NCBI RefSeq assembly: GCF_900496995.4
Contig: NC_044024.1
Span: 12,216,698 to 12,280,697, forward strand
Length of the DNA stretch: 64,000 bases
Source: Aquila chrysaetos chrysaetos
Taxonomy: Eukaryota; Chordata; Aves; Accipitriformes; Accipitridae
Direction of reading: 5' to 3'
This document shows, one piece after another, positions 1 through 11,600 of the stretch (positions within the stretch are counted from its first letter, which is position 1; every line of letters starts with the position of its first letter). Both the position numbers and the translations under genes were made by a program. The notes under the pieces are model-generated. The model was not told the DNA's origin. It was given only the letters and a program-made list of their open reading frames with translations, and searched no databases.

Positions 1-640
1 TGCTGTTTCTGTGCTGCTGTATTGGACAGGCTGGAACTCCAGTGTGAACTCGAGTCAAAGGGACTGTGACCTGTGGATGAGTCGATGGAGGAGCAGGACA
101 CCCCAAAGCATCTGTGGCTGTGGATAAGTCCACGCTAGAGCAGGTACATCTCGAAGCATCTGTGGCCGTGGTTGTATCTGTGCCACAGCAGGTATACCTC
201 TGAAGGGATTGTGGCCCAAGGATAAGTCCATGCTGGGGAAGGTACATCCTGAAGCATCTGTGGCTGTGCATGAGGTCATGCTGGAGCACCTCAAAGCATG
301 TGGCCATGGATAAGCCCATGACAGAGCAGGTACACCCCTGGAGGGACTACAGCCATGGGTAATGCTGTGTTGGAGCAGGTTCACTCCTGAAGGGACTGTG
401 GCTATGGGTAAGGCCACGCTGGAGCAGGTATATCTCTGAAGGCATTGTGGCCCATGGAGAAGGCCATACTGGAACAGGTGCACCTCAAAGCGACTGTGGC
501 TGTGGATAAGTCTATGCCACAGCAGGTATACCCCTGAACAAACTGTGGCTCATAGATAAGGCTCCACTTGGAAGTAGTTAGTACGCCCCTAAGGGACTGC
601 GATCCATGATAAGTCTGAGCCAAAGCGGGGGCAAGGGGAG
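1..640 (+). repeat. ~49-bp minisatellite in the 3' internal part of an endogenous retrovirus
   Basis: About eleven diverged tandem units of 48-50 bp run from roughly position 55 to 600. Each has a CTGTGGCTGTGGATAAG-like segment, then a GAGCAGGTACACC-like segment, then TGAAGGGA. The CAGGT(A/T/G) landmark recurs at 141, 189, 239 (as AAGGTA), 327, 376, 425, 475 and 523, which gives the period. A polypurine-like tract and an LTR follow directly, so I read this as the non-coding 3' region of an ERV rather than an independent satellite; related GGAGCAGG-type 3' tracts are familiar from avian ERVs. The unit length is not always a multiple of three, and the minus-strand open frames through it look like artefacts of repetition. 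The array probably continues to the left of the window. Confidence 0.7.
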
Positions 641-683
641 GAATGCATTGCAGTGTTAAACCCTATAACCTGACCCGGTGGGA

Positions 684-1676
684 CCAGGGGTGGAGATTGT
701 AATGGAAATACCTTTAAATTGTTTGTAACCCATGGTTTGAGTTGCATGTTACAAGAATTACTATAGCAGGAACCACCTGAACCAATGGAGGGTGAGCCTT
801 ACAAGAAGGAGTACAAGTGCAGCAGTGACCTGATCTGAGCTTGCTTTGGTGCCCAATAATTCCATGTAGGCTCTAAACATCTGCCTGCTGATGGGAAGTA
901 TGGAATGAATTCCTTATTTTGGTTTGCTTGTGCTCATGGCTTTTGCTTTACCTATTAAACTCTCTTTATCTCAACCCGTGAGTTTTCTTTTACCGTTCAA
1001 TTTCTCTCCCCCATCCCACTTGGGGGGGGAACTGAGTGAGCTGCTGTGTGGGGCTGAGTTGCTAGCTGTCCTGGTTTCAGCTGGGATAGAGTTAATTTTC
1101 TTTCTAGTAGCTGGTATAGTGTCATGTTTGGGATTTAGTATGAGAAGAATGTTGATAACACACTGATGTTTTCAGTTGTTGCTAAGTAGTGTTTCTACTA
1201 AGTCAGGGATTTTTCAGCTTCTCATGCCCAGCCAGCAAGAAGGCTGGAGGGGCACAAGAAGTTGGGAAGCGACACAGCCAGGACAGCTGACCCAAACTGG
1301 CCAAAGGGGTATTCTATACCATGTGATGTCATGCCTAGTATATAAACTGGGGGGGAGTTGGGCTGGTGGGGGGGTGGATCGCTGCTCGGGAACTAACTGG
1401 GCATCGGTCAACGAGTGGTGAGCAATTGAATTGTTTTGTATATTCCAATTTATATTGTTATTATTATTATTATTATTATATTATTATTGTCTTCTTTTTT
1501 TCTTCCTTTCTGTCCTGTTAAACTGTCTTTATATCAGCCCATGAGTTTTACTTTTTTTTTTTCCCTGATTCTCTCCCCCATCACACTGAGTGGGGGGCAA
1601 ATGAGTGAGCAGCTGCGTGGTGCTTAGTTGCTGGATGGTGTTAAACCATGACACTGGCTGAGGTTAAACCATGACA
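684..1676 (+). mobile_element. Old ERV 3' LTR with adjacent polypurine tract, interrupted by a younger LTR
   Basis: A purine-rich tract (GGACCAGGGGTGGAGA, about 682-697) is followed by TGTAATGG at 698, the expected PPT-then-TG start of a 3' LTR. The LTR body runs to 1066, is interrupted by the nested LTR at 1067-1653, and resumes to end in GGTTAAACCATGACA at 1676 (terminal CA). The stretch from about 950 to 1066 (TTAAACTCTCTTTATCTCA, CCCATCCCACTTGGG, GAGTGAGCTGCTG) closely resembles the U5-like end of the younger LTR. The upstream 698-940 segment does not, so the two share an R/U5-like part but differ in U3. The left LTR and most of the provirus lie outside the window, so its own target duplication cannot be tested. 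Confidence 0.65.
1067..1653 (+). mobile_element. Nested 587-bp solo LTR (avian ERV, copy 1)
   Basis: It starts TGTCCTGGTTTCAGC and ends GTTAAACCATGACA, giving the TG...CA termini of an LTR. It is flanked by CTAGC (1062-1066) and CTGGC (1654-1658), a 5-bp target duplication with one mismatch. Inside are a CRE-like TGATGTCA (1324-1331), a TATATAAA core promoter (about 1339-1346) and a TTA microsatellite (about 1456-1490). It shares these features and its exact 587-bp length with the copy at 60878-61464. No internal retroviral sequence remains, so it is a solo LTR. It sits in the 3' end of the older LTR described separately. Confidence 0.85.
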
Positions 1677-1720
1677 CCAATTGATATAATTCCTGTGCAT
1701 GCACCCTCCTTGCATTTCAG

Positions 1721-2615
1721 GTGGAGAAAATTGAGCATGAAAAGTGTTGCCTGAAAACAGAGTTCTTGACATGCCAACAGGAACTGGCACTGCTCAGAGC
1801 TCAGAAGATAGAAGGGTTGCCCTGCAGCAAGAAATACACGTGTTAGTGCCAAGCTGTGTGGCAGAAGCGGAAAGCAAAGCTGGCGAGGTCTGCAGAGGAG
1901 AAGGCTGAACTGACAGAGAGACTCAGGAATACAGAGATGCACTTAAGGGTGCTGAGGGAGGCACAGGTTTCCTGCAGGGGCCCAGAGAAGGAAGACCTGA
2001 AGAGGTCAGAGCTGTGGGTTGGCTGGTTGACAGTCCCTGTCACCCCTAAGGTGGGGGGAGAGGGCAGGAGTCATCGTGGGCTGCTGTTTCCATAGGACAC
2101 TGCTTCCCTGGTATCCATCACCCTGCTGTATAGGTAACTGGGTTGTAAGTGAGGATCCTGCTGTTGTGAGGAGGTAGAATCACCAGATGAATCCAAATAA
2201 TTGATCCGGCTTCAAAGATGCCCTACGGAAAGGTGCTTTGTCCATACTTTGTCTATCCTATACTGTGGCACCTTGTTGCTGGATCTCTCGCACAGTGTTG
2301 GGTCTGTAATGGTGGTAAGAATGGAGTGGAGGAAGGAACCCCAGTGCACATTGTACTCCTGGTAGGAAGGGGGATAGCAGCTGGGTGTATGATGGGAGAT
2401 ACCAGATCTGGGCTTTCACCACTGACTCTCCTCTTGGCTTTTGCCCTCTTGCCCACTGTGTTATGGAGAAACTTAAGAACCTGCTTATGAATGTGAGCTG
2501 GCTCCTCTCGTTCATCCTCACCCACTTGGAGCTCCAGGATATTAACTTCGAGTTGGATCAGGTAGATGAGATCTTGCAGACCATACTGGAGGAGACGAAC
2601 CTCATGTTGGAGTAG
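1721..2615 (+). CDS. MORC4: MORC4 3'-terminal coding exons (partial gene; in-frame TAG in one exon)
   Basis: MORC proteins are nuclear GHKL-ATPase/CW-domain chromatin factors with C-terminal coiled coils; only the C-terminus is here. One exon starts at 1721 after TTGCATTTCAG. It encodes a charged coiled coil (VEKIEHEK..., then WQKRKAKLARSAEEKAEL), but its only open frame meets TAG at 1844-1846 and resumes, still coil-like, in the same frame. Its 3' end is uncertain: donors at 1967 (phase 0, weak), 2005 or 2051 are possible, and AG/GT signals also bracket 2096-2133. The last exon (about 2469-2615, stop 2613-2615) has a KLKNLLMNV...LLSF core and an INFELDQVDEIL motif that match the conserved MORC3/MORC4 C-terminal helix. 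I chose MORC4 over MORC3 because it neighbours CLDN2 convergently, as in human. The stop may be a pseudogene lesion, a polymorphism or an assembly error. Confidence 0.7.
1844..1846 (+). other. In-frame TAG in the MORC4 coiled-coil exon
   Basis: Codon 42 of the exon that opens at 1721 is TAG, between TGT and TGC codons. The other two frames stop within a dozen codons of the acceptor, so this is the only candidate frame. It stays free of stops and rich in K, E, R and L on both sides. A single C-to-T change from CAG (Gln) would explain it. Confidence 0.75.
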
Positions 2616-2656
2616 TCTCTTCTCTCCTGCCACTGTGCCTTTTGCACATGATCATT

Positions 2657-2662
2657 AATAAA
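2657..2662 (+). terminator. MORC4 polyadenylation signal AATAAA
   Basis: A canonical AATAAA lies 42 bases after the MORC4 stop codon and is followed by a T/G-rich stretch (CCCTGTTTTCTTTACTGGTGG), the usual layout of a cleavage site. The implied 3' UTR is very short. Confidence 0.7.
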
Positions 2663-5600
2663 ACCCTGTTTTCTTTACTGGTGGTCTAGGTCATCATTCT
2701 GGTGGGGCAGGGGGTTCTCCTCACCCTCCTCTGGTCTTGCAGGACCAGCGTGGCTCTTCTGCTCCCTATTGCTGGGTGCTGGGGTTCTCCAGGCAGTGGA
2801 AACCCAGAGGTGGTGTGAGCAGAGGGGACTGCAGCATGGACATGGCTCTGAGCACAGCCAGGCTGGGTCATGCCTGGCCAGTGGACACCCGAGACGGCCT
2901 CTTTGCTGCGCTCCTTAGCAGTCTGAGTTGAGTAGCAGCGGGGCAGGGAGACGCTGGCAGTGGCTGCCTGGTGCAGGAAGTATCCCAGGACAGTGCAACC
3001 CGGGCACTCCTCTGTGGCCATGCTGGAGTCTTCTTGTGACTAACAGAGCTGACTGGGTTGGGCTAGAGCAGCGTGGTGCTGAGGTTCAGGATTTGGGCTG
3101 TTTCACTCTGGGAAGCAGTGTCGAGTCCATAGGTCTGATCAATCCATGCAGCAGCTAAACTGGGTCCGTGCCTGTGTTTTCCTCTTGAGTGCGTCTGTTT
3201 GTTTGTTAAATAATGTAGCAACACAAGGTTCCTTGAACTAAATTTATCTTCCTGTGTAGCTATGGGAACAGTAGGTGGTATGGTGATGCTGGGGCTTGCA
3301 GTCAGATCTGCTGTAAGGCTCTGGGCTAATGTGGCTGAGCCCAGCTTCTTTCAACAGATGCTGTCCTGCGTGGGAGCTTCGCCTTTAAACCTTCTTTTTC
3401 GGCTTATTTTCTTAGACTCTTCTTTAGCCAGCAGCATGACCATCCTTTTAACCTATGAAATGTTGAGGATGATGGGGTGTTTGGAGGAAGACGCGGGGTT
3501 CAAGAGCAGCCAGACATGACACAGGGGAACAATTGCACTGAGACCAAAGGATGCTGCCACTCCCTGTCCTGCCTCCAGCATACTAAGGGCAAGGGCAAGT
3601 GCATATAGTTCAATATTGTTCAAGCCTGTACTTATTTCCAGCTCAGAAGCTTCCTGAATCAAACATGGTTTCCTCCAGGTATAAAATGACTGGCTTAAAG
3701 GAGGTGAGGAGAAACCCACCTTACAGTCATGCATTCGCTGTCCTTCCTGAACTGGGTTTTCTTGCCCAGATGGTGGGTGTGAAGGAGAGGGTGCAGGTGT
3801 GGCCAGCACAGCATTGCTTCTTTGACTCAAACACTTCATTTATCCTGGAAAGGCACGAGACCATGTGGCAGAAACCAGTGGCTTAGGTGGTATCACCAAA
3901 CGTGTAGTATGTGTTGCCTGAAAGTCAGTGTTGAGCAACACAGCTGTGTGGACAGAGAGTGCCCCATCCTGCGTGGTAAGGACTTTGCCACATCCTTTCC
4001 CCCATGGCTGGACTTACACACATTACCGCATAAATTACTTTCACTGTTGCTAGTGGAGATAGGACGTGTCTATACAACTGTGCTTTTTCTGCAGTGTGTA
4101 GGTGCTGTCTCTGTGTCTGGTGTTCCTGACTTCCTGTCTGGTTGAATCCTGTTTCGTTCTCAGCTCATGTTTCTAGATCTCAGAGCTGTTTCTGTGACCT
4201 CTCTTGACATTGTCAGATTGTGCTGTTTACTGTGTTTTCAGGTCAGTACGGTGGGTGGTAACATTTGAGCTTGAAGGTAGCTCCCTTATCTGCCTCCATT
4301 CATGGTTTGAAGGTAGCATTCTTATCTCCATTCATGTTTGGTTTTTTGCTTTTGACATCTCACCAGCTGGTCCTCAAACCACAGGACTATGCCCTCCTTG
4401 CATTTAATTTTCAATAGAGCTGTTGAGGAGATTGAATATGCACCAGGACATCCCAATGAGTTGAAGTTTTGCTTTCACAGTGTTTGGGAGACTTGCATTT
4501 GTTTTTATGATTGCATGAAATATGGTTTCTGAGGTGCAAAGTAGCCAGTGATCTTGGGGAGCTGTCATGCTTCTGATCATGTTAGGAAGTTTTATCCGAA
4601 AAGCCAGTCATCCTTTGAAGCATCTACCCTGGGCAGGGGAAGAAACAGATCTTTATTTTCTTCTCCAAAGCTGCTTCTAAAGCAGGAAATGTCTACACCT
4701 CCTTCAGGCTTGATCTCAATGCTCTTCACAGCACATATGTGTTGAGCTAGTAATCTTAGCTGCTGCTGCTCCTCTTTACATCTTGTTTTTTCCATCCCAT
4801 TATAACTAGCTCTGGGATCTGAACTTTATTCCTAATACTACTTGACCTTATATTTTAGAATATTATTCACAGACATCCCCGATGTTTGTCATGTCATATG
4901 TGGAGCCCCTGGGTTAGACCCTGTCTCCGGGAGGGAGCTGTGGCACAGCCTGCACAACTCGGAGCTCTTCCTGGTTAATTCCTGTCACCCCGGGAAAGGA
5001 GAACGCGTTTGTGTGATGTACAGAAAACAGACGCTTCTGCGTTGGTGATAGGAATGGGCTTTGCTGAATGAGGAGGTGGTAAGCAAAGGGCAGCTTTGGT
5101 GCAAGCATCAATCAGCAGAGATCCGTGAGCCTATGGAAGTGTTTAACAGCTTGCGAACAGTTAGCAGGCTTCATACTCTCACCTCTCTGTGTCTCGCATT
5201 GCCAGCAAGGCAAAATATGTGCTCCTTACAGCAATACATGGGTCTTTTGACATTTCTTGAGCTGATTTCTTTTCCTCAGTGTAAAGAAATAACACACAAA
5301 GTGGTTCTGTGATGGAGTGTTTCCTAAATGGATGTAACTTGGCAAACAGTGCAGCTATTAATTTTCCTTAGATAAGCTGGTATCACAGGTACCTGGTTTT
5401 GAAACTTGGCACTTCTCTCCTGCATCTTTCGAAGCTCACTCAACAGTGCCTGTGCCAGAAGGTTGATGCCATAATAATTTTGGGGGATTAAGTTGTGTAG
5501 TGAAGATAAATACTTATTGCAGGTGAGGAGGTCAGAAAAGCATCTCAAAGATAAGGCTGTTTGGCAAAGCTTTCTCCTCCCAGACTTCTCCGCATCCTCC

Positions 5601-8600
5601 CTGTTGGTACCATGTTGTGCCCCGTGAAGTCCTGGGGCTGTAGCCGGCAGCCCTGGCAAGGCTCAGCGGGGGACACCCAGCTTGTTCCTGTCCATGCTTC
5701 CCAGCGTTGCATGAGACGCATGCAGGAGCAGGCAGGCGGTGCGAGGAGCCAGGGAAGAGCCATGCCGCATTTCCCCTTGGCTCGTGGTGCTGCGGGTGGT
5801 GCAGCTCTCTTCATCCCACTAGTGAGCTGGGAGCTTTAGTGCTGTATTTGGTGGGCAGCTTCCCTCTGCTTTGCAAAGATCTCCCATTGGAAAGGGTAGC
5901 TGTGCTCAGGGACAGCTGAGGATAAACTTGTCTCTTCGTGTAAGACTGAGCCGCCTTTACAGTGTATTCTGCCCTGGTTATTTCTTTTTTTTTTTTCCCC
6001 TGAGGCTTTTACTCAGCCAGAAGTAGTGAAGTTGGGTGGATTAGCTGCATCTGCCTGTGACCTGTGTGGTAGAACTTACCTATTTTCAGTTGCAGACTTA
6101 CAAGCCAGAAATCAGCCCATGGGTCTTAGGTGGCATGCTAGTTACCCTAGCACATCTGTGAGAGGGGATGTTTTGGTTTTGGGAAGGAGGCCATAACTCA
6201 CAGCAAGAGTCTTGTTTGTGAGCAGGCCCTGGGACGTCAGCTACAGTTCTGCTGTAGCCAGCTCTTCCTGGGGAGGTGGAAGTTTAATGTGTGTTAGCAG
6301 GCTCCTGGCAGCAGTAGTTTTTCATGTCTCTCTCCCTGGGGCTGAGCTATGGGGACTTTGTGCTGGGACCTACTTTCCCCTTCCACGGGCTTTGCTTTGC
6401 AGCAAAGAGGTCCTTCCCCTCACTGAGGAACATCCCCACTTCTGGAGTGCTTACTCTCCTTGCCTTGAAAACAAGGAACTAATTGTTTTTTCCACCTGCT
6501 GTCTCTTACCTGCTGGCCTCCCTGGGCACAGGCAGCCTGTGCCTTCTCTGCCTGCACAGAGATGGAGAGAGCAGCCTTGCACAGGCCAGCGGCCAGGCCT
6601 GGGGTGAAACAACCTGCCAGTTTGCAATCTGGAAACACCATTAAAATAAAGGTGGGTTGGGAAGAGCAGAAGACCAATGGGGAAGCATTCAGTCATGGGG
6701 GAGATCAGAGGTTAATTGCCCCCTTGCCTACCCATGCTCTGCGAGATGCGGTGCCTGGCCTCTGCTGCAGCCGAGGGAAAATCCGGAGGCAAAGGGCAGC
6801 ACCCTCGTTCCTGTAAAAGTGCACTGGAATAGCTCAAAGGGCACAGGAGCATCACGGTCATGGAGCCACAGATGGCTGCGGTCTGCCCTTAGGTCTGTAA
6901 TGCCTGCAGACTTCCTGGGCTTTTCTACACCTTGGAAAATACTGAAGGCTGGAATTGCTCCTACCCCCCACAAAAGAAAAGGGCTAAAAATTTAGGTAAT
7001 GAAAATGTATCTGTCACAGAAATCTTGGGAGGACCTGCCAGGTATAGCCAGTGGTGTGGGACTTTGCTTCAGTGACCTGAGAAACCTAGAGAGACAGCTT
7101 TTCTAGGAAAGTGAGTTCAAAGCAATCACGCTGTTTATGACATGGGTCTTGTCCTGCTTTTAGCCTTTTTTAGCAGGCTGGACATCCCAGAAATAGAGGG
7201 TGTTGTAAGTTCTGTGAAAAAAGGCACCTGTCTTGAGGAAAGATTAGTTCTCTGGTGTGGGAAAAGCTTCATCAAAGCACACCCTTCGTCTGAAATCCTG
7301 AGTGGAGATAAGAGGCAACCCCAGAGCCAGCGAAGCCTCCCTGGTTTCTCTGCTTACATGTTGACTTGTTTCTTCCAGACTCCTGGCGCACAGCAGAGAG
7401 CTTGGAGGGGCCCTGCTCCGTCTGTCTGGGGTCTGAGCATCTTCTAGGTATGAACCTAGGTTATCAGCTGCTGAAATGTTGGTGCCCTCAAGTGTACCCT
7501 GAGCAGGAGACAACAGACTGATAGACTGGATTGCTTGGGATGACTCTGCGGACTGGGTAATGTGGTTGCAGTTTAGTTTGTCCATGTAAAGGTGTTTGGG
7601 ATCCTCCGGTCTTCTCTTCTGTGCAGTGCAGTGCTGTGCTGTTTAACCATCAATCAGCAGCGGAGCAGCTGACGGTGCAGGACAATTTCTCTTCAACTCT
7701 CTAGGCCAGTTCTCCAGGGCAGATTTTGTCTAGAGTTGGAGTCTGTTTTCACCAATATTTCTGTGAAATCCCTGGAAGAGCTTATGTTTATACCACCATA
7801 AAAGTGTGTCTTGCTGATAAAGCTTATTTTGCTCACTGAATTGTTGTAGGTTCTACTGATAAAGCCTGCTCTCACTGCTACTGATTGCAAGTATGCTAGG
7901 TTTGCTGTGATCGCTAACCTGAAGCTCCTCTAGCGTAGATTAGACTCAAATTACTGAGAAATCTGATTGTGATGTTAATGTAATGCCTGGAAGATCAAAC
8001 CTCCATGTCCTCTTCACAGGTATCATGGTTTTCTGAGATAAACAATTTTATAACTCTCCTGATGGATTTCTGAGCTGTTGTTCAAACCCAGCCAGGAAGG
8101 TGCTTTCTAGCAATCTCCTCTGGTGCACCCAAAGGTCTCTGTTCCCTGCAGTGCCATGGAGTTCATTCCGCCCTCATATGTTTCCCTCATATCTTTCTTT
8201 AGAGACCAAAAGATCCTTTAAAGCGCCTTTCAACAGGTGTCTTCCAGGAGGCTAAGGAAAGCCATGAGTTTATGGACAGGCTTTTCCTCCAACTGAAGGT
8301 GTTTTCCAAAGAGGAGCTGGTTTCTTACTACCCCTCACTTCCATTGCAGTGTCTTCCATTAAAACCAGAAGAGCCAGGCACCAATGATCTCATGGCAGTG
8401 TTCTGGCTGTATAACTGCAGACGGGGCCATCCCCAAGGCTTTGGGAGGGCAGGAAGCCTTTGGAGGCAAAATGTGAGGGCAATTGCTGGCTAAGCATCAT
8501 AGATGCCCTGAGGTGAAACCATGAGTCTGTTTCCCAGGCTAGAGTGTGGCCACCAGCAGGGACACCAGGCGGGGCCTGGGGCATGGCTGGGGCATGGAGT

Positions 8601-11600
8601 GCATCTCCCATTCCCACCAGCACAGTCCCTGACTGGAGCTGTTGCTTAGCCCAGCCCAGGAGTCAGGATTTGCAGTGCCTCGCCATAGCACGTTCTCTGG
8701 TGCTCCTGAAAAGGCTGCTGTAATGCCATGGGTAGGAAGAGTTTGTCCTCTTCCATGCCAGCCCTGGCTTGCTGAGAGGCCAGGAGGCTCCAGCGTGGCG
8801 CGGGAGGCAGCTGGGAGTGTGCCGCGGCAGGGAGGAGGGTGGAGGAATGTGGAGGTCCTTTCCAAGTGCCGCCTCGGCCCATCAGGTACTTGGCCTGAAT
8901 TTTCTTTCCCCTCCTGCCTCTCCTATCTGAGCACTTCCCGGGGGCTGTGGGCAGAGATGGGCTCTCCCAGCACCTGGCCTGATACTCCTCAGAGAGCTTG
9001 CATGGATTATTTGCTGCTGCTTCGGATCAGCTGTGCTGGGCAGGAATGAGAGGCAGGATGGGGATGCCAGAAGGAGCTAAGCTTTGCTTGCCTGGAGGGC
9101 TCCAGGGAGGCAGGAGGCATGGGATCTGGTTGGGTGTGGGACATAACTGTGCCCTTTCACCCCTCGGGCATCCCTACCCAGTGCTTGCTCTGCAAAAGAA
9201 GAGGCTCCGCTTGCACAGGGCAGGGGCCGGGCGCTGCTGGGCCAGGGAAGCAGGAGGGTGCTTTGGCCAGGGCATGGCCAGGGGTGCTGTGGGCAGTGGG
9301 TGGGGGTGCCCGGTGGGCAAGGGCTGGCTGCAAAGTCCTTGGTGATGAGGATGTGTTGTTCCCTCTTCTGAAAAAGTCAGGACTTTTTGCATGTTTCTCA
9401 TGATCAGCCGATGAGGTTGCAGCCTCTGGCCCAGGTGCAGCTGTGGGTTTGGGTGTGCTGGGCATTTATAGTGCCTTTATTGCTTTTGAAGATAAGGGCA
9501 TGTTAGTATTTTATTGCCCCCTTTCTTCATCTGAGGCACCATCCAGAGCAAGAAGAAGAGAGGGGAAGGACTCATTTCCTTGTTATAACTAATAATAATA
9601 ATAATAATTATATTCCTTATATATATGACGGGGGATTAGTCATTGCAGCCTGGCCCTCCAGCAAGGGGCTGCAAGGCTCCCTGCTCCATCATGCTGTCCT
9701 GGGAGGCGAGCGCTCCAGCCCGGGACCTGGGAGGAAGGAGCTGTCCCCACCCAGCCCTCTTCCCACCCCTCCTCTGCTTTTCCCCTGCCTGGCCATCCCC
9801 CTTGCATCCCACTCCTGTCCTGAGCTGGGGCTTTGCTCCTCCGTGGCTTTCATGCAGGAAAACCCAGAGCACCCTCAGCTTTTCTCGCTGAGCTGGTGAG
9901 GGGCAAGAGGCGACCCGAGAGCCTGGCTCTGTGCTGCGCTGGCTGGTTCGGCTCCATTGCTTTGCTCACGCTCACTGTCGGCGGAGCTGGCTCCCAGGGC
10001 AGTCTGGGCTCCCGTCCTCTCTGGCCCTGGGCTGGGCCACATCCAGCCTGCCCTCAAGGACCTGGCTTATCGATAACAGGGAATGTGGCTATTGCGTGAG
10101 GCAGAGATAACCACTGCCACCACATTCATGCACCCAGTGTCCTTCCTTTCCCCATCCTCCGCTCCTGCTGGTAAAGAAGTGGAAAATCCTTTTCAACCTG
10201 CCTTGCCCTGTAGCCAAGTTTCACATCGTTGCGTGCGTTCAAGTTAAAGGCCAGGAAAGCTGGAGGGGACAAACCTTCTGCTCCCTGAGTCCACCCACGC
10301 TTAATGCAGGGGCTCCCCCTTGGCAGGGCCGGAGGCACAGGGGGCTGGGGAAAGGCTTGCCCCCTTTTCAGTGTGATGCTTGTCAGCTCCTCTCCTGCTG
10401 TGCCATGGCTGAAGCCGCTGTGCTGCACCCATGGAACGGGGGTCTGGCGTTGCACAGGTGAGAAAGAAACCTGAGGGGCTGTTGGGGACACAGAGGCCCC
10501 TTGCAGTGCCTCTGCCCTGTGCTTGTCTGTCCAAACCTCACATGTTGCTGTACCTGAGCTCCTCGCTCTGCCTGCCCTTGCCTGTGCCGGCTGCCTCTCT
10601 CCTTCAGGGGAAAGCTGTGCAGAAGCTGGCTCCTCTAAAACCAGAAATCTTCCCTTCTGCTGCTTGAATTAAAGTGTTAATAAACCCAGCAGCAATCAAA
10701 TTCTGAATCGAGTGTTTCAAATGTCCCTTTGTTTAATTAGTGGAGCCCCTGCCTGCAGACACAGGCAGTGCTGTCCGGCCCGCAGCCTGGGGTGGGAGGT
10801 GAGGGGCGAGGACGTGGCGCCCAGGAATTCCTCTTTTTCAGAGGCATGACCTCTCATACCAACTGTTTTCTCGCCTCCTCTCTGCATCAGCTGCCCAGAA
10901 ACAAAACATTTACGGCTGAAGGACTTAAGTGACCTCATGGCATCTTCTGGGGACTGCAGCTGGCAGGCTAAGCCCCTTGCACACTTCCCATCCTCTGCAC
11001 CCAGGGCTCTCTTTTCCCCAGGGCAACAATAAGTAAAACTCAGCCAGCCCAGGGTTAAGGCTGCGCTTTGTCCCTTGGCCATGGAAAGGGGGTGACTGGC
11101 CTTTGCCTTGAAATCCACCCTGGTCCCCTCCAGCGAGTGTCACCCTGAGGATGGGTCCCCGTGTGGCCCCTTGCTCGGTGAGGAGGGGAGAAAGCATGAC
11201 TCACCATTATCAGGAGTGTGTTAACCCCATGGCAAATATGATTTCACTGGTGCAAGGGTAATGGTGGTGACGTCTGAGCAGGGAACATGGTCCCCTCCTC
11301 TCTGGGACCTAATCTAAATTGCTTTATGAGGGGCCAACAGGTAGACCAAAGCCTCCTGCTCCCTGGGGGACAGGGAGCCAGGGCAAGGGGGTCCCTGGGC
11401 AGCCCTGTGTTGTGGCACAGCAGCGCAGGTGTTATCTTGCCGCCGGTGGTGGGACGTCAGAGGGGGCTCGGTGGTTAAAATGGACTTGCTCCTCGGTGGG
11501 CTGTGGAGCTGGGCTGCCTGCGCCTCCTCTCCTCCTGCCGTGCCCTGGCACGCGCCCAGCATCCCCCAGTGCCACTGGCAGCCTGTGCGAGCTGTCACGC

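Noticed and set aside
924-1627. Short open frames inside the LTRs
   Set aside because: They fall within LTR U3/U5 sequence, differ between the two copies and do not resemble retroviral proteins.
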